Source of the DNA: an uncultured Hymenobacter sp.
Lineage (GTDB): Bacteria > Bacteroidota > Bacteroidia > Cytophagales > Hymenobacteraceae
Reading direction: 5' to 3'
NCBI GenBank assembly: GCA_913776615.1
Contig: CAJYPK010000015.1
Location: forward strand, 186,001 to 250,000
DNA: 64,000 bases
Part shown: positions 15,617-23,208 of the stretch, piece by piece
Position numbering within the stretch: position 1 is the stretch's first letter
Layout of the letters: every line of letters starts with the position of its first letter
Position numbers and translations under genes: made by a program
The notes under the pieces: model-generated
Told to the model about the DNA's origin: nothing
The model's database searches: none
The model's input: the letters and a program-made list of their open reading frames with translations, nothing else

Positions 15617-16393
15617 ATGGCAGGCTTCTGGCAGCGGTTGATGGGAAATAAGACGGTGGCCGACAGCCCGCCGCCGGAGCAACCCTTGGCGGGGCTGGTG
15701 GCAGATATGCACTCACACCTACTGCCGGGCCTCGACGATGGTGCCGAGACCGTTGCCCACAGCCTCGATCTCCTGCGTGAGTTGCGAGCGCTGGGCTTTA
15801 CCAAGCTGGTAATGACCCCGCACATTATGGGTGATTTCTACAAGAATACACCCGAGGGAGTGCGCGCCGCCCTGGCTACGCTACGCGCCGCCGCCAGTGA
15901 GGCCGGCTTAGCCGATGTGACCCTGGAGTGCGCTGCCGAGTATTACCTCGACGAATGGCTGGGCCGCAAGCTAGCCGATGGTACCGAATTACTCACCTTC
16001 GGCGGCGAGCAGCGTTACCTGCTCCTCGAAACATCTTACCTCAACGAACCGCTCAACCTCACCAGCACCATTTTCGACTTGCAGGCGGCTGGCTACCGCG
16101 TAGTGCTGGCTCATCCCGAGCGCTACGTCTATTTCTACAATCGCTTCGCCGAGATTGAGAAGCTGCGCCAAGACTACGGGGTACTGCTGCAACTCAATCT
16201 TAATTCTCTGGCGGGCTACTACTCACCAGCGGCGCGCCACGTAGCTGAAAAGCTAATTGACGGCGGATTAGTTGATTTCGTAGGCACCGATACTCACCAC
16301 CTACGCCACACGGCCGCCCTGGCCACCAAGACGGTAAAATCGGCCTATTTTCGGAAGCTGCTGGCGCTGCCCCTCCTAAATAAAACGCTGTAA
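15617..16393 (+). CDS. CpsB/YwqE-type tyrosine-protein phosphatase (PHP fold)
   Basis: A 258-residue metal-dependent phosphatase. PHP motifs are intact: DMHSHLLPGLDDG, MTPHIM, the Glu in CAAEYY, LAHPERY and FVGTDTHHLRH. It starts 6 bases after the Wzc-like kinase stop and should dephosphorylate that kinase's tyrosine tail, setting polymer length or export activity. Cytoplasmic. Bacteroidota commonly use this PHP type instead of the low-molecular-weight Wzb phosphatase. Confidence 0.95.
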   Translation: MAGFWQRLMGNKTVADSPPPEQPLAGLVADMHSHLLPGLDDGAETVAHSLDLLRELRALGFTKLVMTPHIMGDFYKNTPEGVRAALATLRAAASEAGLADVTLECAAEYYLDEWLGRKLADGTELLTFGGEQRYLLLETSYLNEPLNLTSTIFDLQAAGYRVVLAHPERYVYFYNRFAEIEKLRQDYGVLLQLNLNSLAGYYSPAARHVAEKLIDGGLVDFVGTDTHHLRHTAALATKTVKSAYFRKLLALPLLNKTL

Positions 16394-16432
16394 TCGGGCG
16401 CAGGCCCAGTACCAGCGTACCTTTTCGACGCT

Positions 16433-17455
16433 ATGATTTTCGTAACGGGCGGTACGGGCCTCATCGGCTCCTTTGTGCTGCAAGAACTGCGGGCCAGGGG
16501 GCTGGCCGTGCGCGCCCTCTACCGGGGCCAAACCCCACCCGCGGCAGCTCCCGCTGGCATCGATTGGGTGCAGGGCGACCTGCTCGATAGCGTTCTGCTC
16601 GAAACTGCCCTCACGCCCGACGTAACGCACGTGTTGCACTGCGCGGGCTTAGTATCGTACGCGCCGCAGGATGAGGATGCCCTTTTGCAAGTGAACGTAG
16701 AAGGCACTGCTACCATCGTGGATGCTTGCCTGCTTCGGCCTGGTATCCGGCTGGGGTACGTGTCGTCGGTAGCGGCCCTGGGCCAGTTACCCGCCACCGA
16801 TGAGGCCCCCAGCCCCGAGCCCCGCCTACTCGATGAAACTGCGACCTGGGACCTCGGGGCCAGCCACCCGGCCTACGCCACCAGCAAGTATTTGGCCGAG
16901 CTGGAAGTGTGGCGCGGCGTGGCCGAAGGCCTGTCGGCCGTTATTGTCAACCCGTCGATCGTGCTGGGGCCGGGCGACTGGCACCGTAGCAGCACCCGCC
17001 TCGTACGCTACGCCTACGACGAGCACTATTTCTATACCCGCGGCCTACTCAACTTCGTGGACGTGCGTGATGTGGTCGCCCACCTGCTGCGTCTCACCCT
17101 CGATTTGCCCGAACTCGCGCCCGCTCGCTACATTCTCAACGGCGGCCTCTGCCCCTTGGGTGATTTCCTGAGCCAGCTGGCTACGGCGCTGGGTAAACGG
17201 CCACCTACGGTGGCCGTGCCCGACTGGGCCGCCGAAGTGATCTGGCGCCTAGAGCACGGGCGCTCGCTACTCACCGGCGCCCGGCCGCTCATTACCCGCG
17301 ATACGGCCCGGGCGGGCCGCCAGCCGGTACGCTACGATGCCCGCCGCGCCGAGCGGACCACCGGACTGGCTTTCCGCCCCCTTTCCGAAACTATCGCCTG
17401 GCTGGCCCAGGCCACTAAAACGAACCGGACCGCTTCCCCCTCGGTTATATCCTGA
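16433..17455 (+). CDS. NAD-dependent epimerase/dehydratase family protein
   Basis: A 340-residue extended SDR. Nucleotide loop FVTGGTGLIGSFVLQEL at the N-terminus, VLHCAGLVSY, catalytic Ser in GYVSSVAALG and Tyr/Lys in YATSKYLAELEV. The sequence is of the dihydroflavonol-4-reductase/sterol-dehydrogenase-like type (NPSIVLGPGDW) rather than a sugar-nucleotide epimerase, so a place in polysaccharide synthesis is possible but not shown. It starts 40 bases after the CpsB-type gene and may be co-transcribed. Confidence 0.88.
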   Translation: MIFVTGGTGLIGSFVLQELRARGLAVRALYRGQTPPAAAPAGIDWVQGDLLDSVLLETALTPDVTHVLHCAGLVSYAPQDEDALLQVNVEGTATIVDACLLRPGIRLGYVSSVAALGQLPATDEAPSPEPRLLDETATWDLGASHPAYATSKYLAELEVWRGVAEGLSAVIVNPSIVLGPGDWHRSSTRLVRYAYDEHYFYTRGLLNFVDVRDVVAHLLRLTLDLPELAPARYILNGGLCPLGDFLSQLATALGKRPPTVAVPDWAAEVIWRLEHGRSLLTGARPLITRDTARAGRQPVRYDARRAERTTGLAFRPLSETIAWLAQATKTNRTASPSVIS

Positions 17456-17599
17456 CGAATGGCGAATAGCGCAGTCAGCAGCAAGCAGGCCATTTGGAAC
17501 CAGTTTTTTGGGTAATGCGGTCGTAACCGCCGCCCCGTTTCTGCAACCAAGGCGGCAGCTTGCTATTGGCCAGGCTATTCGTTATATTTCGTGACCATT

Positions 17600-19003
17600 A
17601 TGCGCATGAACGAACCATTTGACGACCCCCGGGCCGCGCAGGATACTGTGCGGCGCTACGAGCGAATGCTGGCTAACAACGAAGCCGCATTTTTTGACTT
17701 GGAGGAGTTTGAAATTATTATCGACCATTACGTGACTTCGGCTGCCTTCGACAAGGCCCAGCAGGCCTGCGAAGCCGCGCTCAATCAGTACCCCTTTTCG
17801 ACCGAGCTGCTTATCGACCGGGCGCAGATTTCGGCCATGCGCGGCGACTACGCCGAGGCCGAGCGCCAGATTGCCAGCGTGGCTAGCCTCGACCCCGACA
17901 ACGCCGACGTGGCCGTAACGCGGGGTATTATCGCTACCCAGCGCGGCCAGTTTGAAGAAGCCGTGCGCTACTTCCAATCGGCTTTGGAAAATAATGCCGA
18001 CCGCGAAGACATTCACTTCAACCTTGGCCTAGCCTACCAAAGCTGGCAGAAATACAAGAGTGCCGCCAAGCATTACAAGCACAGCCTGCGCCTGCATCCC
18101 GACAACGAAACGACGGTGCAGGAGCTCTTAAATTGCCTGGAGGTAAGCAATCGCCTGCCCGAGCACGAGGAGTTTTTTCAGCGCTTTACCGACGACGACC
18201 CGTATTCGGCAGTGGCCTGGTACAACTTGGGCCAGTATTACTACCGGCGGGAGCAATATGAGAAGGCTACCGATGCCTTTGATTACGCCATCGTAATCGA
18301 CGCTAATTTTTACGACGCCCACCACTGGCTGGCCGACACCTTTGTGTGCCAGCAGCAGTACCAGCGCGCCATCGGCGAATTTGAGCAGAGCTACCCACCC
18401 GGCGAGCCCACCGATGAGGCACTGTGCAACATCGGCGAGTGCTACGAGAAGCTGCGCGACTGGGAGCAGGCTCGCATTTACTACCGTAAGGCCCTCGAAA
18501 TCAACCCCGATATGGACGAGGCGTGGTTTGGGCAGGGTGTGCTGCTGCAAGAGCAGGAGCGGCCATTCGAGGCGCTGCACTTTTTCCGCAAGGCGGTGCA
18601 GCTCTACGGTGAGAGCGGCGAGTACTGGTCGGCCCTCGGCGCGGCCGAAAACCAGGTGGGCAACGTAGTAAGCGCCATCGAAGCTTACGAAAAGGCCACC
18701 GAGGTAGCTCCCGAAGACGCTACCGGCTGGGTTAGCTGGAGCGCTATCCTCTACGAGCAAGGCCACTACATCGAAGCCGTAGACCTGCTCCGGCACGCCG
18801 TGGAGCTGCACCCGCACGAGGCGCATTTTCACTACATGCTGTGCGCCTACCTGCTGGCCGCCGGCCGCCTGCGCGAAGCTTACCAGGAGCTAGAAACGGC
18901 GCTCACGCTTAACTATGAGCAACATTCGCTGCTGTTTGATTACTTCCCGGAACTAGAAAAGCAGCCCGCACTACAGCGGCTCATCGACCAGTTTCGCAAG
19001 TAG
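17600..19003 (+). CDS. Tetratricopeptide repeat protein
   Basis: A 467-residue soluble protein made almost entirely of TPR helices. Clear units include VAVTRGIIATQRGQFEEAVR, DIHFNLGLAYQSWQKYKSAA, AVAWYNLGQYYYRREQYEKA, ALCNIGECYEKLRDWEQARI and AHFHYMLCAYLLAAGRLREA. No signal peptide, so probably a cytoplasmic scaffold. A GTG at 17591 and an ATG at 17606 are alternative starts. A TATATTTC box (17583-17590; one base off TAnnTTTG) ends 9 bases before ATG 17600. Terminator-like hairpin 50 bases downstream. Partners unknown. Confidence 0.9.
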   Translation: MRMNEPFDDPRAAQDTVRRYERMLANNEAAFFDLEEFEIIIDHYVTSAAFDKAQQACEAALNQYPFSTELLIDRAQISAMRGDYAEAERQIASVASLDPDNADVAVTRGIIATQRGQFEEAVRYFQSALENNADREDIHFNLGLAYQSWQKYKSAAKHYKHSLRLHPDNETTVQELLNCLEVSNRLPEHEEFFQRFTDDDPYSAVAWYNLGQYYYRREQYEKATDAFDYAIVIDANFYDAHHWLADTFVCQQQYQRAIGEFEQSYPPGEPTDEALCNIGECYEKLRDWEQARIYYRKALEINPDMDEAWFGQGVLLQEQERPFEALHFFRKAVQLYGESGEYWSALGAAENQVGNVVSAIEAYEKATEVAPEDATGWVSWSAILYEQGHYIEAVDLLRHAVELHPHEAHFHYMLCAYLLAAGRLREAYQELETALTLNYEQHSLLFDYFPELEKQPALQRLIDQFRK

Positions 19004-19041
19004 CGCGGGCGGGAGCTAGCCCGGGCTCTGGCTTTATGTCC

Positions 19042-19049
19042 TAATTTTG
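19042..19049 (+). promoter_or_regulatory. TAATTTTG -7 box before the ComA-like gene
   Basis: TAATTTTG fits TAnnTTTG. It precedes the intrinsic terminator at 19053 by 3 bases, so a transcript from here would begin with that hairpin. The box has no clear -33 partner. Confidence 0.4.
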
Positions 19050-19052
19050 CAC

Positions 19053-19083
19053 CTGCCCGCCTTTCCGGCGGGCAGTTTTTTTT
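19053..19083 (+). terminator. Intrinsic terminator after the TPR gene
   Basis: CTGCCCGCC (19053-19061) pairs with GGCGGGCAG (19067-19075), loop TTTCC, followed by eight T. Classic strong terminator. Confidence 0.9.
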
Positions 19084-19121
19084 GTCTCTCATTCGGCGGG
19101 CCGGTGCCTGCTTTACCACGC

Positions 19122-19952
19122 ATGAACTATTCGCTTTCTCAGCTTCCCGAACGCACCCAAAAGCCTCGTGAGCAAGGCTTTACCATGATGATGGACAAAG
19201 GCCTCAGCTTGCGTGAGGTCGAAGACTTCCTGGAGGTAGGCGCCCCTTACACCGACATTGTCAAGCTGGGCTGGGCCACCTCCTTCGTGGTACCCAACCT
19301 GCAACGGAAGTTGGACATCTACCGGGCGGCGGGCATCCCGGTGTACCTGGGCGGCACGCTGTTCGAGGCATTTATCATCCGTAATCAGTTTGACGACTAC
19401 CGCCGGCTACTCGACAAGTTCGGGCTGGAATATGCCGAAGTATCGGACGGCAGCATCGACCTCAACCACGACCGGAAGTGCGAGTTTATCAGCGAATTGA
19501 GTAAGTCGGTAAAAGTACTGAGCGAGGTGGGCTCGAAAGACGCCGAGAAGATTATCCCGCCCTACAAGTGGATTTCGCAGATGCAAACCGAGCTCGAAGC
19601 CGGCGCGGTCAAGGTAATCGGCGAAGCCCGTGAGGGCGGCAACGTGGGCCTGTTCCGCAGCACCGGCGAGGTGCGCTCGGGCTTGGTCGAGGAGATTCTG
19701 ACCAAGATTCCGTCGGAGCGCATCATCTGGGAAGCGCCGCAGAAGGCGCAGCAGGTGTGGTTTATCAAGCTGCTGGGGGCCAACGTCAACCTGGGCAACA
19801 TCGCCCCCAACGAGGTGGTGAGCCTCGAAACCATCCGGCTGGGGCTGCGCGGCGATACCTTCTCCCACTTCCTCGACATGGACGCGGTAGATCCCATGTT
19901 CCTGCCCGCCGCCAAAACCGGCAAGCCCGGCACCTCAATGCCCCGCGGCTAG
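19122..19952 (+). CDS. Phosphosulfolactate synthase (ComA-like)
   Basis: A 276-residue TIM-barrel protein of the (2R)-phospho-3-sulfolactate synthase family, which adds sulfite to phosphoenolpyruvate. Recognised from GFTMMMDKGLSLREVEDFLE, YTDIVKLGWATSFV, PVYLGGTLFEAFIIRNQFDDY, EVSDGSIDLNHDRKCEFI and the C-terminal IWEAPQKAQQVWFIKLLGANVNLGNI. I chose ATG 19122; 25 earlier codons would span the terminator. In methanogens it starts coenzyme M synthesis. Here no comB, comC or comDE neighbour is present. Cytophagales make sulfonolipids, so supply of a sulfonate precursor is a possible role, but that is inference. Flanked by terminators on both sides: single-gene unit. Confidence 0.88.
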   Translation: MNYSLSQLPERTQKPREQGFTMMMDKGLSLREVEDFLEVGAPYTDIVKLGWATSFVVPNLQRKLDIYRAAGIPVYLGGTLFEAFIIRNQFDDYRRLLDKFGLEYAEVSDGSIDLNHDRKCEFISELSKSVKVLSEVGSKDAEKIIPPYKWISQMQTELEAGAVKVIGEAREGGNVGLFRSTGEVRSGLVEEILTKIPSERIIWEAPQKAQQVWFIKLLGANVNLGNIAPNEVVSLETIRLGLRGDTFSHFLDMDAVDPMFLPAAKTGKPGTSMPRG

Positions 19953-19972
19953 CCAACACCTGCTTTGCTTCG

Positions 19973-20003
19973 AAAGCCTGACTTCAACGAGTCAGGCTTT
20001 TTT
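19973..20003 (+). terminator. Intrinsic terminator after the ComA-like gene
   Basis: AAAGCCTGACT (19973-19983) pairs with AGTCAGGCTTT (19990-20000), 6-base loop, continuing into six T. Confidence 0.92.
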
Positions 20004-20062
20004 GTACCTATGGTGGCCGGAGTACCCACCGGGGGGCCGTCCGTATCCGGGTGGCCGGGCCT

Positions 20063-20070
20063 TACTTTTG
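20063..20070 (+). promoter_or_regulatory. TACTTTTG -7 box for the DedA-aroE pair
   Basis: TACTTTTG matches TAnnTTTG and lies 20 bases before the DedA-family ATG. No convincing -33 element. Confidence 0.5.
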
Positions 20071-20090
20071 CGGGCTCAACAATCACTATC

Positions 20091-20765
20091 ATGGAGTTAC
20101 TCAAGCACTTTTTAGACCTGGTACTGCACCTCGACAAAACCCTCGTGAGCGTGGTGCATGAATACGGCAACTTGACTTATCTCCTGCTGTTCCTGATTCT
20201 GTTTACCGAGACGGGCGTCATCGTATTTCCCTTTCTGCCCGGCGACTCCCTGCTGTTCGTAGCCGGCACCCTGGCCGCGCAGCCCAACCCCGAAACCGGT
20301 CAGCCGCTGCTTAATCTCTTCTACCTCATTCCGTTGCTGATTGCCGCGGCCTTTATTGGCGACAACGTCAACTACGCCATTGGCGACTACCTGGGGCCAC
20401 GGGTATTCCGCGAAGACTTCCGCTTCTTAAAGCGGAAATACCTGGAGCAAACGCAGGCGTTTTATGCCAAGCACGGCGGCAAGACTATTATCATGGCGCG
20501 GTTCGTACCTATCGTTCGCACGTTTGCGCCCTTCGTGGCTGGGGTAGGAACCATGACGTACCGCTACTTTGCCTCCTACAGCATTGCGGGCGCGGTGCTG
20601 TGGGTAGTGTCGCTCACGCTGGCGGGCTACTTCCTGGGCTCCATTCCGTGGGTGAAAAACAACTTCACGCTCGTGATCTACGGTATCATTCTGTTTTCGA
20701 TAGTGCCGCCGCTGTGGCAATATCTGCAAAGTAAGTTTGGGAGCAAGTCGGCGCAGTCGGCTTAA
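20091..20765 (+). CDS. DedA/SNARE-associated family inner-membrane protein
   Basis: A 224-residue membrane protein. Hydrophobic segments near residues 22-45 (TYLLLFLILFTETGVIVFPF), 75-95, 150-190 and 195-213. Family signatures: ETGxxxFPFLPGDSLLFVAG, the amphipathic GDNVNYAIGDYLG and the RFxPxxR...G motif in ARFVPIVRTFAPFVAG. DedA proteins are inner-membrane lipid flippases/transporters (undecaprenyl-phosphate and phospholipids in characterised members); the exact lipid here is not known. The frame extends 42 codons further upstream, but ATG 20091 starts after the promoter box. aroE starts 26 bases later. Confidence 0.93.
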   Translation: MELLKHFLDLVLHLDKTLVSVVHEYGNLTYLLLFLILFTETGVIVFPFLPGDSLLFVAGTLAAQPNPETGQPLLNLFYLIPLLIAAAFIGDNVNYAIGDYLGPRVFREDFRFLKRKYLEQTQAFYAKHGGKTIIMARFVPIVRTFAPFVAGVGTMTYRYFASYSIAGAVLWVVSLTLAGYFLGSIPWVKNNFTLVIYGIILFSIVPPLWQYLQSKFGSKSAQSA

Positions 20766-20791
20766 GCGATAACCGTATTCCGCGCTGTATC

Positions 20792-21532
20792 ATGCGTACT
20801 TTCGGACTCATCGGTCGCACGCTGTCGCACTCCTTTTCGCAGGCTTACTTCAGCCAGAAATTCGACCGGCTGCACCTCACCGACTGCCGCTACGAGTTGT
20901 TTGAGCTGGCGGCGGCCAGCGAGTTGCCGCAGCTGATTGCCCGCCACCCCGATTTGGCCGGGCTCAACGTGACCATTCCCTACAAGGAGCAAATCTGGCC
21001 CTACCTCACCCGGGTGGCCCCCTCGGCGGCGCTGGTGGGGGCCATCAACGTCGTCGAGTTTCAAGCCGATGGTAGCTTAGTGGGGCACAATACCGACTAC
21101 GTGGGCTTTCGCGAGTCGCTACGCAAGTTTTACCCGGCTGAGCCTGGCCCCCGGGCACTTATCCTGGGCACCGGCGGTGCAGCTAAGGCCGTGGCGGTGG
21201 CCTTGCGCGAGTTGGGCATTGCCTACTGGTTCGTTTCCCGCGACCCGCTCCAGGCCCAACTCACCTACGCCGAGCTGACGCCCGCCGTCATCGGGGCCCA
21301 CCCGCTCATTATCAATACCACGCCGCTGGGTACTTACCCGGCCGTGCACGAGTGTCCGCCCCTCCCCTACGAGGCCCTAACGCCCGCGCACTATCTCTTC
21401 GACCTCATCTACAACCCCCGCGAAACGCTATTTCTGGAACGCGGCCGGTTGGCTGGCGCCCATACTAACAACGGCCTCGAGATGCTGGAATTGCAGGCCG
21501 AAGCCGCCTGGACAATCTGGAATTCCAACTAA
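20792..21532 (+). CDS. aroE: Shikimate dehydrogenase
   Basis: A 246-residue enzyme that reduces 3-dehydroshikimate with NADPH in the chorismate pathway. Seen: FGLIGRTLSHSFSQAYF (shikimate-binding SxS), LNVTIPYKE (catalytic Lys), GHNTDYVGF (Asp partner), nucleotide loop GTGGAAKAVAVAL, INTTPLGTYP and NNGLEMLELQAEAAW. Slightly shorter than E. coli AroE, as typical for Bacteroidota. Probably co-transcribed with the DedA-family gene (26-base gap). Confidence 0.96.
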   Translation: MRTFGLIGRTLSHSFSQAYFSQKFDRLHLTDCRYELFELAAASELPQLIARHPDLAGLNVTIPYKEQIWPYLTRVAPSAALVGAINVVEFQADGSLVGHNTDYVGFRESLRKFYPAEPGPRALILGTGGAAKAVAVALRELGIAYWFVSRDPLQAQLTYAELTPAVIGAHPLIINTTPLGTYPAVHECPPLPYEALTPAHYLFDLIYNPRETLFLERGRLAGAHTNNGLEMLELQAEAAWTIWNSN

Positions 21533-21551
21533 TTTTCTTCAAAGTAAACCG

Positions 21552-21603
21552 AAAGCCCGTTGGGCGAAACATGCTTCGGCATATTTCGCCCAACGGGCTT
21601 TTT
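21552..21603. terminator. Bidirectional terminator between aroE and wrbA
   Basis: The arms 21552-21574 and 21579-21601 form a 22-pair stem with one C/A mismatch, closed by a TTCG tetraloop; AAAGCCC and GGGCTTTTT at the base provide A- and T-runs on both strands. Confidence 0.93.
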
Positions 21604-21627
21604 AAGTGACTGCGGCCTTGACTAATG

Positions 21628-22242
21628 CTATTTCGCAGCCAGCTTGCTGGCAATCTGCGCCGTGTGACGGCCCTGGAAGCGGGCACCTTCCAGCTCGTTT
21701 TCGCTGGGCTGGCGCTCGCCCTGGCCCCCGGCCACGGTGCTGGCCCCGTAGGGCGTGCCACCGGTTACCTGCTCGTGGCCCATCTGCCCCTGCCAGGCGT
21801 AGGGCAGGCCCACGATCACAAAGCCGTGGTGCAGTAGCTCGGTGTGAAAGGCCCGCAGCGTTTCTTCCTGGCCACCGTGCTGGGTAGCCGTGCTTACGAA
21901 GGCCCCGCCGACTTTACCCACGAGCGCCCCCTTGGCCCACAGACCGCCAGTGCTGTCCAGGAAGCTCTGCATCTGACCACACAGGTTGCCGTAGCGGGTG
22001 GGCGTCCCGAAGATGATGGCGTCGTATTCGGCCAGCTCCTCGGGCGTGGCGACGGGTAGGTGGGCGAAGGCTTGCTGCGCGCCGGTGGCCCCGGTTTTAT
22101 CCAGGATTTCCTTGGGCAGCGTTTCGGGCACGCGTTTCACTACTACGTCGTTGCCAGCCACTTCGCGGGCACCTTCCGCCACGGCTTCGGCCAGTTTCCA
22201 GACGTGGCCATAGGTCGAGTAAAATAAGACGAGCGTCTTCAT
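21628..22242 (-). CDS. wrbA: NAD(P)H:quinone oxidoreductase, WrbA type
   Basis: A 204-residue flavodoxin-like protein that reduces quinones by two electrons, protecting against redox cycling. FMN phosphate loop [15 protein letters not shown] at residue 7, [29 protein letters not shown] and the WrbA-specific [23 protein letters not shown], which places it firmly in the family. Cytoplasmic tetramer in homologues. It faces aroE across a shared terminator. Confidence 0.96.
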   Translation of the reverse strand: MKTLVLFYSTYGHVWKLAEAVAEGAREVAGNDVVVKRVPETLPKEILDKTGATGAQQAFAHLPVATPEELAEYDAIIFGTPTRYGNLCGQMQSFLDSTGGLWAKGALVGKVGGAFVSTATQHGGQEETLRAFHTELLHHGFVIVGLPYAWQGQMGHEQVTGGTPYGASTVAGGQGERQPSENELEGARFQGRHTAQIASKLAAK

Positions 22243-22557
22243 GGGAAAAAGAAAAAAATGGAGGAATGTCGGCTACCCAGCCAAGTAAAGCTATTTAGCC
22301 AATCATCGCATACCCACCCCAGCCGGCTACTGTTGGGCTAAGGCATTGTTATTTTTCATAAAAATCTCATTGCTAGCACAATAAAATAGCCAAGCAAGTC
22401 TTTTGGATACGCATGCAACGGTTGGGCGGCGAAATGATTCTTCCTACTAAACGAGTATATCAGCCAGCGCGCCCGGTCAGCGGGAGCCCACCTTTCGTTT
22501 GCAGTTAGCCCCGTTTATGATGCACGTACTTTACGCCGGCTGCGGCCGTTTGGGCTT
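22243..22557. other. Intergenic region between divergent wrbA and sigma gene
   Basis: A 315-base AT-richer stretch between divergent genes, so it should hold both promoters. I find no full TAnnTTTG match on either strand; TTATTTTTCATAA near 22350 and TTTG at 22498 with TACTTTAC at 22527 are only partial fits. The first gene may depend on an alternative sigma factor. No RNA gene seen. Confidence 0.4.
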
Positions 22558-23187
22558 ATGAGCGCCGTCAGCTGGCCCGCGTTTTCTCTCGGCATGGCCA
22601 AACCCGATGCCCCTAAGCTCACCGTGAGCCGCCCGACTCCGGTTGCCGCGCTCACCGAAGCCGAGTTGATCGATGGCTGCCTGGCTGGCCAGGCCGTCGC
22701 CCAAAAGCAGCTTTACGAGCGCTACTCAGCCCGCATGATGGCCGTATGCCTGCGCTACGCCCAAACCACCTTCGAGGCCGAAGACGTGCTGCAAGAGGGC
22801 TTCGTCACGGTGTATCGTACGCTGGGCAGCTTCCGGCGCGAGTGCCCGCTGGAGTTCTGGATTCGTCGCATCATGGTCAATGCTGCCCTGCGCCAGCACC
22901 GGCGCAACGCCCCGCTGGTCGCCGTGAGCGATGGTGATTACCCCGAAACGCTGGCCAGCGAGGAATTTACTTTTAGCAACTATGCCTACACCGAGCTGCT
23001 GGCCGTGGTGCAGGAGCTCGCCCCGCGCTACCGCTTGGTATTCAATCTCTACGCCATTGAGGGTTACACGCACAAAGAAATCGGAGAAATGTTGGATATT
23101 TCGGAGGGCACGAGTAAATCGCAGTATTCCCGGGCCCGCGTAGTATTACAAACCAAACTAGCCCGCCTCCACCCTCCCATTAAGTAA
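22558..23187 (+). CDS. ECF-type RNA polymerase sigma factor
   Basis: A 209-residue sigma-70-family factor. Region 2 is KQLYERYSARMMAVCLRYAQ ... EDVLQEGFVTVYRTLGSFR ... FWIRRIMVNAALRQHRR; region 4 is VFNLYAIEGYTHKEIGEMLDISEGTSKSQYSRAR, a typical helix-turn-helix for -35 recognition. A second possible start, ATG 22594, would drop 12 residues. The following gene, 21 bases on, encodes a one-TM protein with an outer-membrane-like tail, probably part of the same signalling unit. Confidence 0.92.
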   Translation: MSAVSWPAFSLGMAKPDAPKLTVSRPTPVAALTEAELIDGCLAGQAVAQKQLYERYSARMMAVCLRYAQTTFEAEDVLQEGFVTVYRTLGSFRRECPLEFWIRRIMVNAALRQHRRNAPLVAVSDGDYPETLASEEFTFSNYAYTELLAVVQELAPRYRLVFNLYAIEGYTHKEIGEMLDISEGTSKSQYSRARVVLQTKLARLHPPIK

Positions 23188-23208
23188 GCACTCTACCCGC
23201 TATTCACT

